From: Hyphomicrobium_A sp963782555
GTDB lineage: Bacteria > Pseudomonadota > Alphaproteobacteria > Rhizobiales > Hyphomicrobiaceae
Direction of reading: 5' to 3'
Assembly: GCA_963782555.1 (NCBI GenBank)
Contig: CAWAKB010000003.1
Coordinates: 496,001-560,000 of the forward strand
DNA length: 64,000 nucleotides
The notes below the pieces were generated by a model. That model was not told the DNA's origin. It searched no databases and worked only from the letters and a program-made list of their open reading frames with translations. Position numbers and translations under genes: made by a program. Below are positions 49,745 through 58,264 of the stretch, in pieces (within the stretch, counting starts at the first letter, position 1; each line of letters starts with the position of its first letter).

Positions 49745-50911
49745 CTATGTTTTCGGCTCGTCGGTGTCGCGGCCGAGCTTATAGAGGTTTTGCAGCAGCG
49801 CGTCGAAGCCCCCCGAGCCGGCGCCCGCGTGCAGGTCGATGCGGCCGACCTTCTCCACGAGCTTCTCGAGCGCCTCCAGCTCCTTCAGGCGCAGAAGCAG
49901 CGGGTTGTCCTCCATCAGCTTGGAGGTGTTGAGCAGCGAGCGCGTCGCCGCCGTCTCCTCCTGGCGACGGATGAGGTTGGCCTTGGCCACCCGCTCGGCC
50001 TCCACGACCTTGTTCAAGAGCTCGCGCACGTCACCCGGCAGGATCACGTCCTTGACGCCGATCTCGCCGACCTCCGCGCCGAGCGCGCGCGCACGCTCGG
50101 TGACGAACGCCCGCACCTCGTTGTCGATGGTGTCGCGTGCCGCCAGGATCTCGTCCAGCGTCCGCGTCGCCACCGCCTCGCGGATGGCGAACTGGATGAG
50201 CCGGTAGAGCGTGCCCGCCACGTCGGCGGTGGCCAGCGCCGCCTGCTCGGGGTCCGTCACTTTAGTGAACGCTGTAAGCGTGACCCGGATGCCGACGCGG
50301 TCCTTGGTCAGGATCTCCTGCGCCGTGATCTCCAGCGGCTGCGGGCGCAGGTCGACCTTCACGACCCGGACGGTGCGGCCCACCTGCCAGAAGGCGTGGC
50401 GGCCCGGCGCTAGCCGCTCCTTGAGCTCGCCGTCGATCATCAACAGGCCGGCCTCGTGCGCCTCCACCAGCGCCTGCACGACCACCGGCCCGGCGCGCGC
50501 CATATCGAGCTTGTCGAGATGACGCTTGGCGATGCGCAATTCCGACGCGGTGTCGATCCGCTCCACCTCGATCTCTGTCAGCGTCTTCCAGAAGGCACGC
50601 GTGGTGTTGGGCAGCACCAGGTGCTTGGGCTCGCCATCGAAGGACACGATGGCGACCTCGTTGGGCCCGGCATGCACGATTTCCAGGTTCTGGTCGGCCA
50701 CCGGCCGGTGCGTTTTCTGCAAAAGCAGCGCCTTTTCGGGCGCAATCTCGGCGCGCACCACCTTGACGATCTCCACCTTCAGGTGCCGCCCCGGATCGAA
50801 CGCCAGGAAGCGGCCCGGCTGCAAAAGCCGCACAAAGCGGCCGTCGCGGGCGAGAAAGGCGCGCTCGTCGTCCTTGACGACGACCTCGAACCAAAAACCG
50901 AACTTACGCAT
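49745..50911 (-). CDS. SPFH-domain (slipin/prohibitin-like) protein (388 aa)
   Basis: SPFH core with 'LTKDRVGIRVTLTAFTKVTD', 'REAVATRTLDEILAARDTID' and 'LGAEVGEIGVKDVILPGDVR', the signature of slipins. A C-terminal helical region ('LNKVVEAERVAKANLIRRQE') supports oligomerisation. Unlike standard slipins there is no N-terminal hydrophobic helix and ~200 residues of extra beta-rich sequence precede the SPFH domain. It may be a soluble or peripherally attached scaffold. The start at 50911 ('MRKFGFWFEV') is chosen because upstream in-frame sequence is Arg/Pro-rich. Confidence 0.82.
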   Translation of the reverse strand: MRKFGFWFEVVVKDDERAFLARDGRFVRLLQPGRFLAFDPGRHLKVEIVKVVRAEIAPEKALLLQKTHRPVADQNLEIVHAGPNEVAIVSFDGEPKHLVLPNTTRAFWKTLTEIEVERIDTASELRIAKRHLDKLDMARAGPVVVQALVEAHEAGLLMIDGELKERLAPGRHAFWQVGRTVRVVKVDLRPQPLEITAQEILTKDRVGIRVTLTAFTKVTDPEQAALATADVAGTLYRLIQFAIREAVATRTLDEILAARDTIDNEVRAFVTERARALGAEVGEIGVKDVILPGDVRELLNKVVEAERVAKANLIRRQEETAATRSLLNTSKLMEDNPLLLRLKELEALEKLVEKVGRIDLHAGAGSGGFDALLQNLYKLGRDTDEPKT

Positions 50912-51228
50912 CGCAAAAATCTCCGACGTACACGTAGGCAAAGGTCGCCGGCCGCCCCCCACACGTTGGTCGCGGGCCGGGGCTTGAGCCCGGCCGCGCC
51001 ACCATACACGTCGGGTTGCGTCCACGTCCCCTCCGAGGAGGGGGCGCGCCGGTGCCCGGGCTCAGGCTTAGCGACCGGGCGGTATCCGCCCCGGCTCAGA
51101 GCGCCGCAGTGCTCGCCGTCCCGCTCCTGCCGTTGGCCGAGGCCTCAGGCGGTGTGCGGTTTGGCCAGGGAGCTGCCGGCTTCCCCTATGTTTGAACTCG
51201 TTTTTCAGACGAGCGTCCTGGCAAGGAC
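50912..51228. other. Region between SPFH gene and tRNA pair
   Basis: About 320 bp with no gene; includes the upstream region of the SPFH gene and the 3' flank of the tRNA-Lys-like sequence. Confidence 0.4.
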
Positions 51229-51300
51229 GTACGACGTGGGAGTCGAACCCACGACCTCAAGATTAAAAGTCTTGTGCTCTACCCATTGAGCTAGTCGTTT
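51229..51300 (-). tRNA. tRNA-Lys(TTT)-like, acceptor stem imperfect
   Basis: On the minus strand the D-arm (GCTC..GAGC), anticodon arm (CAAGA-CTTTTAA-TCTTG, anticodon TTT) and T-arm (GTGGG-TTCGACT-CCCAC) are all perfect. In the acceptor stem pairs 3-7 form, but 1 and 2 do not, and no CCA is encoded. It begins on the last base of the CCA of the neighbouring tRNA-like gene. It may be a functional tRNA-Lys with a sequence error, or a degenerate copy. Confidence 0.7.
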
Positions 51301-51371
51301 GGTGAAGTCGAAGGGAATCGAACCCCCGGCCTCCCGGTTTCCCGGGCGCTCTACCACTGAGCTACAACCTC
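51300..51371 (-). tRNA. tRNA-like sequence with GNRA tetraloop in place of the anticodon loop
   Basis: The acceptor stem pairs fully (GAGGTTG/CGACTTC, two wobbles), the D-arm and T-arm (TTCGATT loop) are normal and CCA is encoded. The anticodon arm, however, is CCCGG-GAAA-CCGGG: 14 nt instead of 17, with a GAAA tetraloop and no U33, so no standard anticodon can be assigned. Either a tRNA pseudogene, a deletion in the assembly, or a tRNA-like RNA. The adjacent tRNA-Lys-like gene follows with no spacer. Confidence 0.6.
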
Positions 51372-51686
51372 GGTTGAGGACGCGGAACACGGCACCCGCA
51401 GGGCGGGGCGTGCCAGCCGGGTCTCGGCGAGCCCGGGCACATGGCGCTCGGCGGGGCACTAACGGCACGATTCAGGCGGGAATTGGAACGCGGGCGATAA
51501 CATTCCCGTCAGCCCCCCCGGCGGAAGCACCAAAGACGGTGGTGCCGTTTCGGTCGCCCTGGCGCCGCAATTTCATGCGCCATTCATGTCGGAACTGTCA
51601 GCATCCATGTCGCGTTGTTCGGGAACTGGGAACGTGCATCCTTAGGCGTTCCTACCAATTCTTACCCACTGCTGGATGATCGACCG
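51372..51686. other. Upstream region of opgC
   Basis: About 315 bp without a gene. It must contain promoters for the minus-strand tRNA-like genes and for the plus-strand opgC gene; no specific box is identified. Confidence 0.4.
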
Positions 51687-52868
51687 ATGCCCATGAGTGC
51701 CACCGGCCCGGGGTTGCAGCGAGACCTGCGAATCGACTTCTTTCGCGGCCTAGCCCTACTGTTCATTTTTGTCGACCACGTGCCTGGCAACGTCCTCGCC
51801 AGGTTCACCTTGCGCAACTTCGGCTTTGCCGATGCCGCCGAGGTGTTCGTGCTGCTCGCGGGCTTCTCCGCCGTCTTGGCCTACGGTCGCACCTTCGATA
51901 CGCAAGGCTTCAAGGCAGGCTCTGCCCGCGTTCTCGATCGCGTGCGCGACCTCTACATCTGGCATCTGGGGCTCGTTTTCGTGTCTGCCATCGGGCTGAC
52001 GCTCGCTGCGAAGGTGTTCGGCAATCCGATGTACGTGAAGAACATCGGCGTGCACGTATTCGGCGAGGCACCCGCGCGTTCGGCGGTGTTCACCGCAACG
52101 CTCGTCAATCAGCCCAACATGCTGAACATTCTGCCGCTGTATATCGTGCTGCTGCTGTGCTGGCTCCCCTTCGTATTGTGGCTCCTGCCGCGCCGGCCAT
52201 GGCTGACGCTTTGCCTGTCGTTGGCCATGTGGGCGCTCGCCAACGTCCTTCACCTGAACCTGCCAAGCCAGCTGCATACCAATGGCTGGGTGTTCAATCC
52301 CTTTGCCTGGCAGCTGCTTGTTACGATTGGCGCGATGGCGGCGTACTTCAGCCGGCGCGGCGCCGTTCTGATCTACCGCCCGCTCTTGTGGGCCGCGATC
52401 GGTTATGTCGCGTTTGCGTTTCTGGTTGCGGCTCCGTGGACGCAGATCGCCGGACTCGAGCACGCGCGAATCTTTCCGGCTGATCTCTTGGGGCCGATGA
52501 ACAAAAGCTATCTTTCCCCTTGGAGGCTGCTGCATGTCGTCGCGCTGGGATATCTCGCGATGATCTTATTGTCGCCCCAAAGCGGCTGGCTAACTCGCGC
52601 CTGGGCCAGGGGCATTGGGCGCTGCGGCCGGCACTCCTTAGAGATCTTCTGCCTCGGAACGGTACTGTCGTTTACCGGGTGGGTAGTTCTTGCTGAAGCC
52701 GGTGATGGATTTGTCCTGCAAATTCTGGTCAATATGATCGGCATCGGAATTCTGTGGGGCACAGCATGGGCTCTGGCGGGGCGAAATCGCGGCGCGGACG
52801 GCGTGGCTTTCACGCAAGCCTTGCGCAAGTATCTTGCGGACTGGCGCTCACAGCTGCAGCGGGTCTGA
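51687..52868 (+). CDS. opgC: OpgC-family membrane acyltransferase (393 aa)
   Basis: Begins 'LQRDLRIDFFRGLALLFIFV' then 'DHVPGNVLARFTLRNFGFAD', the signature of OpgC proteins that succinylate osmoregulated periplasmic glucans. About ten membrane helices fill the rest ('IVLLLCWLPFVLWLLPRRPW'). Catalytic His of acyltransferase_3-like enzymes may be in 'VDHVPG'. The start at 51687 gives the usual length. Overlaps the SGNH-hydrolase gene by about 100 bp in a different frame; the pair probably decorates an exported carbohydrate. Confidence 0.88.
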   Translation: MPMSATGPGLQRDLRIDFFRGLALLFIFVDHVPGNVLARFTLRNFGFADAAEVFVLLAGFSAVLAYGRTFDTQGFKAGSARVLDRVRDLYIWHLGLVFVSAIGLTLAAKVFGNPMYVKNIGVHVFGEAPARSAVFTATLVNQPNMLNILPLYIVLLLCWLPFVLWLLPRRPWLTLCLSLAMWALANVLHLNLPSQLHTNGWVFNPFAWQLLVTIGAMAAYFSRRGAVLIYRPLLWAAIGYVAFAFLVAAPWTQIAGLEHARIFPADLLGPMNKSYLSPWRLLHVVALGYLAMILLSPQSGWLTRAWARGIGRCGRHSLEIFCLGTVLSFTGWVVLAEAGDGFVLQILVNMIGIGILWGTAWALAGRNRGADGVAFTQALRKYLADWRSQLQRV

Positions 52869-53635
52869 CGCTATTCTCCTCCCCGGCCGGTGCGCGCCAG
52901 CAGTGCGAGGCCCCGGCCAGTCTCGTGCGCTTCAATGCGCCGCTGCCCAAGTTCGCGGCGGCGCTTGCCGGCAGCAAGCCGGTGCATATCGTGGCGCTCG
53001 GCTCCTCGAGCACGCAGGGGATTGGTGCCAGCAGCCCCAAGTTCCGCTATCCTGTGCGTCTGCAAGCCGAGCTGCGACGCCGGTTTCCCGATAGCAAGAT
53101 CACGGTCGACAATCTCGGCGTCGGCGGCCAGCTCGCCACCGACATGCTGCCGCGCATTTCCAAGGCCGTGCTGCCGCGCCACCCGACGCTGGTGATCTGG
53201 CAGACGGGCGTCAACGACGCGATGCGCCACGTCAATCTGGAGACGTTCCGGCGTACCGTGCTGCGCGGCATCGACCGGCTCCAGAAGAATGGCATCGACG
53301 TGGTTCTGCTCGACATGCAGTATTTCCCCCGGGCCGAGAAGGTGCATGACTTCGCCCGCTACCTCATCGCCATGCGCCAGATCGCGGAGGTCCGCAAGGT
53401 TCCCATCGTGCAGCGCTACGCCATCATGAAGCATCTGGTGACGAGCGCGCAGTTCACCGCCCGCCAGCTCTTGGCCAAGGACCTCTTTCATCCCAACGAT
53501 GTCACCTATGGCTGTCTCGGCCGCTTAATGGCGGAGGCGCTGCAGGGCGAGGTGGCGCGCCGCATCGATCCGGTGAAGTATCCGGCCGAGCCTGCCCGGC
53601 AGGCCGGCTCAGTTATACCTGTGCCGGTCCACTAG
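52766..53635 (+). CDS. Exported SGNH/GDSL hydrolase (289 aa)
   Basis: After a signal peptide (about 1-40, ending 'FSSPAGARQ') come SGNH blocks: 'IVALGSSSTQGIGA' (Ser), 'NLGVGGQLATDML' (Gly), 'IWQTGVNDAMRHV' (Asn) and 'KDLFHPNDVTYGC' (Asp-His). It is a periplasmic esterase or deacylase. The gene starts inside the end of opgC (~100-bp overlap; ATG at 52754 or 52766), an unusual length of overlap that nevertheless gives a complete signal peptide. Together with OpgC it may add and remove acyl groups on glucan or another glycan. Confidence 0.85.
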   Translation: MGSGGAKSRRGRRGFHASLAQVSCGLALTAAAGLTLFSSPAGARQQCEAPASLVRFNAPLPKFAAALAGSKPVHIVALGSSSTQGIGASSPKFRYPVRLQAELRRRFPDSKITVDNLGVGGQLATDMLPRISKAVLPRHPTLVIWQTGVNDAMRHVNLETFRRTVLRGIDRLQKNGIDVVLLDMQYFPRAEKVHDFARYLIAMRQIAEVRKVPIVQRYAIMKHLVTSAQFTARQLLAKDLFHPNDVTYGCLGRLMAEALQGEVARRIDPVKYPAEPARQAGSVIPVPVH

Positions 53636-53783
53636 CTCGGGCCCAGTCCTCGATGCGCCCGTCGGGTACGCTTGTGAACGACGCCTGCTAGCTTCCCGAA
53701 AGCTTAGCCGGCCTCGTTTGACGGCCGGCCTCCTTCGACGCACCCTCTCACCGTCTGCGCGATTCCCGACGAGGATATGGAGC

Positions 53784-55478
53784 ATGGCCGGCCTCTCCCG
53801 CTCGCTTGACCACAGCAAGGACCGCTACGACGTCATCGTCGTCGGCTCCGGTTATGGCGGCGGCGTCGCGGCCTCGCGCCTTGCCCGCGCCGGCAAGCGC
53901 GTCGCCGTGCTGGAGCGTGGCCGCGAGGTGCTGACGGGGGAATTCCCAAGCCGCTTCCCCGACTTGAAGAACGAGCTGCAGGTGACGGGCAAGCGGGTGC
54001 GCACCGGTCCCTCCTCGGCGCTCTACGACGTGCGCCTCGGCGAGGACATGCACGTGCTCGTCGGCTGTGGGCTCGGCGGGGGCTCGCTGGTCAATGCCGG
54101 CGTGGCGCTCAGGCCCGATGCCCGCGTCTTTGCCGACGCCGTATGGCCGGGGCAGATTGCACAGGATGGGCTGCTCGATGAGGGCTTCCGCCGCGCCGAG
54201 CGCTGGCTCAAGCCGCAGAGCGACCCGCGCGCGGACACACTCACGAAATTCCAGTCGCTTGCAACGGCCGGCAAAGGCCTCGGCTACACCCCGATTGCCC
54301 CAACCGTCACTGTGAGCTTTGGTGGGGGCGTCAACGCCGCCGGCGTCGACCAGCCCGCCTGCACCCGTTGCGGCGACTGTTGTGGGGGTTGCAACGTTGG
54401 CGCCAAGACCTCCGTTGCGCTCACCTATCTGGCAGACGCGGCGCGCCACGGCGCAGCGCTGTTTACGCACGCTGCCGTTCGCCATGTGGCCAAGGGAAAA
54501 GACGGCACGTGGATGGTGCACGTGCGCCGCCTCGACACGAACGGCTCAAGCCCGCAGGACATGGTCTTGAGCGCGCCGGTCGTGGTGCTCGGCGCCGGCA
54601 CGCTCGGCTCGACTGAGATCCTGCTGCGCTCGCGCGCAAACGGTTTGGCGCTGTCCGACCGGCTCGGGCTCCGCTTCTCGGCCAACGGCGACATCATCGC
54701 CTTCGGCTACGGCGCCAAGATCCCGGTTGACGCCATCGGCGTCGGCCATCCGTCCAAGATCGCAGGCATGGAGATCGGCGCGGCCGTCTCCGGCCAGATC
54801 GAGATTGATGACGTGCACGACCTCGCCCAGGAGCTGCGCGTGCAGGAGGGCGTGCTGCCGTCCGCGCTCGCGCCCGTGCTGCCCGTGCTTTTTATTCCCA
54901 ATGGCCGCCTGCTCGGTGCGCTGCAGAGCCTGATCAACGGCGTCTACAAAGGTCCGTTTTCCAAGCTGCAGACCTTCTTCGCCGTCTCGCACGACAGCGC
55001 TTCGGGTCGCTTCGTGCTCGAGGACGATGATCTGCGGCTCGTGTGGCCAGCTGCCAAGGATGAGCCGGTGTACAAGCGCCTCGACGCCGTGCTGTCCTCG
55101 ATCGTCAACCAGGTTGGCGGCTCTTACGTCAAGAACCCGCTTGCTGGCACCGTCATGGGGCATCAGCCGGCGACCGCGCATCCCTTGGGCGGCGCCGGCA
55201 TGGCGGCCGAGCGCGCCGATGGCGTCGTCAATCACAAGGGTCAGGTGTTCGATGCGGGATCGGGGCGCGGCTCGACCGCCGTGCACGAGGGGCTCTACGT
55301 CGTCGACGGCGCAATGATGCCGCGCTCGCTCGGTGTCAATCCGCTGTTGTCCATCACGGCGCTCGCCGAGCGCGCGATGCTGCACATCGCCCAGGATTAC
55401 GGGCTGACATTCGATGATGCCGCGATCGGCGGTACGCCGGTGACGCCCGCCGATCTCGGCTCGATCATTGCGGCCTAA
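53784..55478 (+). CDS. GMC-family FAD oxidoreductase, cholesterol-oxidase-like (564 aa)
   Basis: N-terminal FAD-binding motif 'DVIVVGSGYGGGVAASRLAR' with 'VAVLERGRE', then the GMC ring-binding 'GCGLGGGSLVNAGVALRPD' and C-terminal 'HPLGGAGMA' with 'LYVVDGAMMPRSLGVNPLLS' containing the active His/Asn. It has a Cys-rich insert 'CTRCGDCCGGCNVGAK', typical of the bacterial branch close to ChoD. It probably oxidises a sterol-like, hopanoid-like or other bulky alcohol; the substrate is not inferable. ATG at 53784 matches the family start. Confidence 0.88.
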   Translation: MAGLSRSLDHSKDRYDVIVVGSGYGGGVAASRLARAGKRVAVLERGREVLTGEFPSRFPDLKNELQVTGKRVRTGPSSALYDVRLGEDMHVLVGCGLGGGSLVNAGVALRPDARVFADAVWPGQIAQDGLLDEGFRRAERWLKPQSDPRADTLTKFQSLATAGKGLGYTPIAPTVTVSFGGGVNAAGVDQPACTRCGDCCGGCNVGAKTSVALTYLADAARHGAALFTHAAVRHVAKGKDGTWMVHVRRLDTNGSSPQDMVLSAPVVVLGAGTLGSTEILLRSRANGLALSDRLGLRFSANGDIIAFGYGAKIPVDAIGVGHPSKIAGMEIGAAVSGQIEIDDVHDLAQELRVQEGVLPSALAPVLPVLFIPNGRLLGALQSLINGVYKGPFSKLQTFFAVSHDSASGRFVLEDDDLRLVWPAAKDEPVYKRLDAVLSSIVNQVGGSYVKNPLAGTVMGHQPATAHPLGGAGMAAERADGVVNHKGQVFDAGSGRGSTAVHEGLYVVDGAMMPRSLGVNPLLSITALAERAMLHIAQDYGLTFDDAAIGGTPVTPADLGSIIAA

Positions 55479-55480
55479 TC

Positions 55481-56686
55481 TTACGCGCTCTTCTTGAAGC
55501 GCGCGGCCTCCTCGGAGCCCTTGGTCGCGTCGCCCGCGCTGTAGGAATGCGCGCCGGCTCCCGCGAGCTTGCCCTTGTCGACGATCAGGTACTCCTCGCG
55601 GATCGGCTTGCCCGCGAAGAACAACTCCAGGATCTCGCGCGTTCCTGCCGCATAGCGCGCTTGCGCCGACAGCGAGGTGCCCGAGACGTGTGGCGTCATG
55701 CCGTGATGCGGCATGGTCCGCCACGGGTGGTCCTGCGGCGCCGGTTGCGGGAACCAGACGTCGCCGGCGTAGCCCGCGAGCTGCCCGCTTTCGAGTGCCC
55801 GCACCACCGCGTCGCGGTCACAGATCTTGCCGCGTGCGGTGTTCACCAGGTAGGCGCCGCGCTTCATCTTGGAGATGAGCTTGTCGTTGAAGAGGTGCTC
55901 GGTCTCCGGATGCAGCGGGGCGTTGATGGTGACGACGTCGCACACCTTGACCAGCGACTCGACGTTCTTGTGGTAGGTGAGGCCCAGCTCCTTCTCCACC
56001 TTTTCAGGCAAGCGGTGGCGATCGGTGTAGTGGAGCTTCACGTCGAACGGCTTCAGGCGTTTCAAGACGGCGAGCCCGATGCGGCCGGCGCCGACGGTGC
56101 CGACGGTCATGCCTTCCAGATCATAGGAGCGCTCGACGCAGTCGGCGATGTTCCAGCCGCCCTTCACCACCCACTGGTAGGAAGGAATGTAGTTGCGCAC
56201 CAGCGACAGGATCATCATGACCACATGCTCGGCGACGCTGATCGAGTTGGAGTAGGTGATTTCCGCCACCGTGATGCCCTTGTCGGCCGCGGCTTCCAGA
56301 TCGACGTGGTCGGAGCCGATGCCGGCGGTGATCGCCAGTTTCAGCTTCTTGGCTTTGGCAATTCGGTCTTCCGTCAGATAAGCCGGCCAGAACGGCTGCG
56401 AGATCACAACGTCGGCGTCGGGCAGCTCGCGCTCGAATACCGAGTTGGGGCCATCCTTGTCGGAAGTGATGACGAAGGTGTGGCCGGCATCCTCGAGAAA
56501 CTTGCGCAGGCCCAATTCGCCCGAGACGCTGCCGAGCAGCTCGCCGGGCTTGAAGTCGATCGCCTTTGGGGTGGGGAGCGTCTGACCGCCGGGGTAGCGG
56601 TCAAGCTTGGGGACGCCGTCGCGCGCATACGATTTTGGATAGCCGTCGACGGGGTCGTCGTAGAGGACGCATAGGACTTTGGCCAT
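55481..56686 (-). CDS. fdh: NAD-dependent formate dehydrogenase (401 aa)
   Basis: Nearly full correspondence to the methylotroph enzyme type: 'MAKVLCVLYDDPVDGYPKSY', 'VISQPFWPAYLT', 'ITAGIGSDHVDL', Rossmann motif 'GTVGAGRIGLAVLKRL' with following 'YTDRHRLP' (NAD preference), 'NTARGKICDRDAVV' (catalytic Arg), 'WFPQPAPQDHPWR' (Gln) and 'MTPHVSGTS' (catalytic His). It oxidises formate to CO2, yielding NADH, in the cytoplasm. Convergent with the GMC gene, 2 bp apart. 'GGAGGAAAC' precedes the ATG. Confidence 0.96.
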   Translation of the reverse strand: MAKVLCVLYDDPVDGYPKSYARDGVPKLDRYPGGQTLPTPKAIDFKPGELLGSVSGELGLRKFLEDAGHTFVITSDKDGPNSVFERELPDADVVISQPFWPAYLTEDRIAKAKKLKLAITAGIGSDHVDLEAAADKGITVAEITYSNSISVAEHVVMMILSLVRNYIPSYQWVVKGGWNIADCVERSYDLEGMTVGTVGAGRIGLAVLKRLKPFDVKLHYTDRHRLPEKVEKELGLTYHKNVESLVKVCDVVTINAPLHPETEHLFNDKLISKMKRGAYLVNTARGKICDRDAVVRALESGQLAGYAGDVWFPQPAPQDHPWRTMPHHGMTPHVSGTSLSAQARYAAGTREILELFFAGKPIREEYLIVDKGKLAGAGAHSYSAGDATKGSEEAARFKKSA

Positions 56687-56991
56687 GGTCGGTTTCCTCC
56701 ATGCTCAAGTGATCGAGAGGAAACGCCCGGGGGACGCCGTCCGTTCAGTGCTAGCGAATAGTTAAGGCTCCAACGCACGGCGTCATGGAGCGAAGAAGCG
56801 GCATTCTCGGCGCTTCCTCTCGGGCCGGCCGCGGGAACGACGGGCGTCGGGCTGCGGCGGCCGTAAACATCTGCATACCTCAATAGGTAGTCCAATCGCC
56901 TGCGCGCACAAGATCATCGTTTGTGTCGATAAGGCCCGAAATGCCAGGCCTCGCGGCATGCCGCTCGGCAAACACGAAAGCGTGAACGGCG
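56687..56991. other. Upstream region of fdh
   Basis: About 300 bp without a gene between fdh and the downstream alpha/beta hydrolase end. It presumably holds the fdh promoter; no motif is assigned. Confidence 0.4.
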
Positions 56992-57945
56992 TCAGGCGCG
57001 CAGCGCCTGCTTGAAGAAGGCGATCTGCTCTGAGCTCGAGCGCTTGAACCATTCGCCCAGATAGATGTCGAAGTGCCCGATCGGCAGCTTAACGAGCCGC
57101 GCTTGGTCGCCCATCTGTTCGGCAACTGCGACTGTGGCCAGCGGCGAGGTCACGCTGTCCTTCATGCAGGCGATGACGAGCGCCGGGCATTTAACCGACT
57201 TGGCGGCGCGCTTCGGCCGGTAGCACCGCATGACGAGGAACACGCGCGCGGCGATCTCGTTGCGCCAGCTCGGAGGGGTGATCGCGCGCAGGCCGTCGTA
57301 AGCATCGTGGCTTGCCATGGCGGCGAAGGCGCCAGGCGGCGCCACGATCGGCACGTAGTAGGGGCTCAGCCCGAGGAATGCACGCGCCTTGTCGATGAGC
57401 CCGGAGAGGCCCAGCCGCACGACGGGGCCCCAACCGAGCTCGTGCACGATCATGTAGACGCTGGCGCGGCCGTCCACCATCGGACACTGCGCCGAGACGG
57501 CGGCAATATCGGGATCGCGCGCCGCAACGACGAGCACGTGCCCGCCCGACATTGAGGTTCCCCACAGTCCTATGCGCGCCGCATCGACTCCGGGGAGCGA
57601 ACGGGCAAACGCGACGGCCGCCGCCCAGTCCTCGAGCTGGCGCGGAATGGAGACGACCTGGCGCGGTTCGCCGTCGCTGTCGCCGAGGCAGCGGTAGTCG
57701 AACAGCAAGACGTAGAATCCGGCAGCCGCGAAAGCGCGCGCATAGGGGTCAAGCGCGCACGCGCGCGTCCCGCCCAGACCGTGCGCCATGACGATGCAGG
57801 GCGCGGGGCGCGCAGTGCCTGCATCAGGCGCATAGACCCACGCGCGGCAGGTCACCCCGCCGCTTTCGAATTCGACGTCACGGCGCACCGCGGAGGGTTT
57901 CTCCGCTGCGGGAGCAGGATGCTCCCAGCCGCCTTTTCGTCGCAT
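56992..57945 (-). CDS. Alpha/beta-hydrolase, dienelactone/Xaa-Pro-peptidase-like (317 aa)
   Basis: Cytoplasmic hydrolase: 'CIVMAHGLGGTRACALDPYA', 'VLLFDYRCLGDSDGEPR', nucleophile 'GLWGTSMSGGHVLVV', acid Asp near 'VIACMKDSVTSP' and His in 'LPIGHFDIYLG'. This layout fits the DLH / acetyl-xylan-esterase / Xaa-Pro dipeptidyl-peptidase-like branch. The start at 57945 ('MRRKGGWEHP') has 'AGGAAG' 7 nt upstream; longer frames add unlikely residues. No tight operon partners. Confidence 0.85.
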   Translation of the reverse strand: MRRKGGWEHPAPAAEKPSAVRRDVEFESGGVTCRAWVYAPDAGTARPAPCIVMAHGLGGTRACALDPYARAFAAAGFYVLLFDYRCLGDSDGEPRQVVSIPRQLEDWAAAVAFARSLPGVDAARIGLWGTSMSGGHVLVVAARDPDIAAVSAQCPMVDGRASVYMIVHELGWGPVVRLGLSGLIDKARAFLGLSPYYVPIVAPPGAFAAMASHDAYDGLRAITPPSWRNEIAARVFLVMRCYRPKRAAKSVKCPALVIACMKDSVTSPLATVAVAEQMGDQARLVKLPIGHFDIYLGEWFKRSSSEQIAFFKQALRA

Positions 57946-58172
57946 GAGAGCTTCCTGCTTCATTGCAAACATGTGCCGCTTCTGATCGATCGGACGTTCT
58001 GCTCCATGGAGGCATGGCGCGCTGTTCCCGAGGGAACAGGGTGGCACAATCGAGCATCGCCAGGGTTGCCGCTTGGTGGACAAAACCGCTCGCTGTTTAA
58101 GGATGTCCTCTGGCTTGCAAGGCCCTGCCCGCGGGCTGCTGGACTCAGCGGTTACGCGATCGACAAAACGGG

Positions 58173-58246
58173 TGGAGCGGACGACGGGAATCGAACCGGT
58201 GTCTTTGGCCGGGAAGGCCGGTGCTCTGCCACTGAGCTACATCCGC
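58173..58246 (-). tRNA. tRNA-Gly, anticodon TCC (CCC if the arm is shifted)
   Basis: Minus-strand cloverleaf with perfect acceptor stem (GCGGATG/CGTCCGC with a wobble), D-arm, TTCGATT T-loop and encoded CCA. The anticodon loop reads CTTCCCG. Two anticodon-stem pairs and one T-stem pair are mismatched, so the gene is partly degenerate or carries base errors. It lies 18 bp after the end of the CelD-like gene. Confidence 0.75.
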
Positions 58247-58264
58247 AAATCTTTATAAAGGGAG

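Noticed and set aside
51205..51468. Minus-strand frame containing 'SSVVERPGNREAGGSIPFDF'
   Set aside because: It runs through both tRNA-like genes; the sequence is explained by the RNAs.
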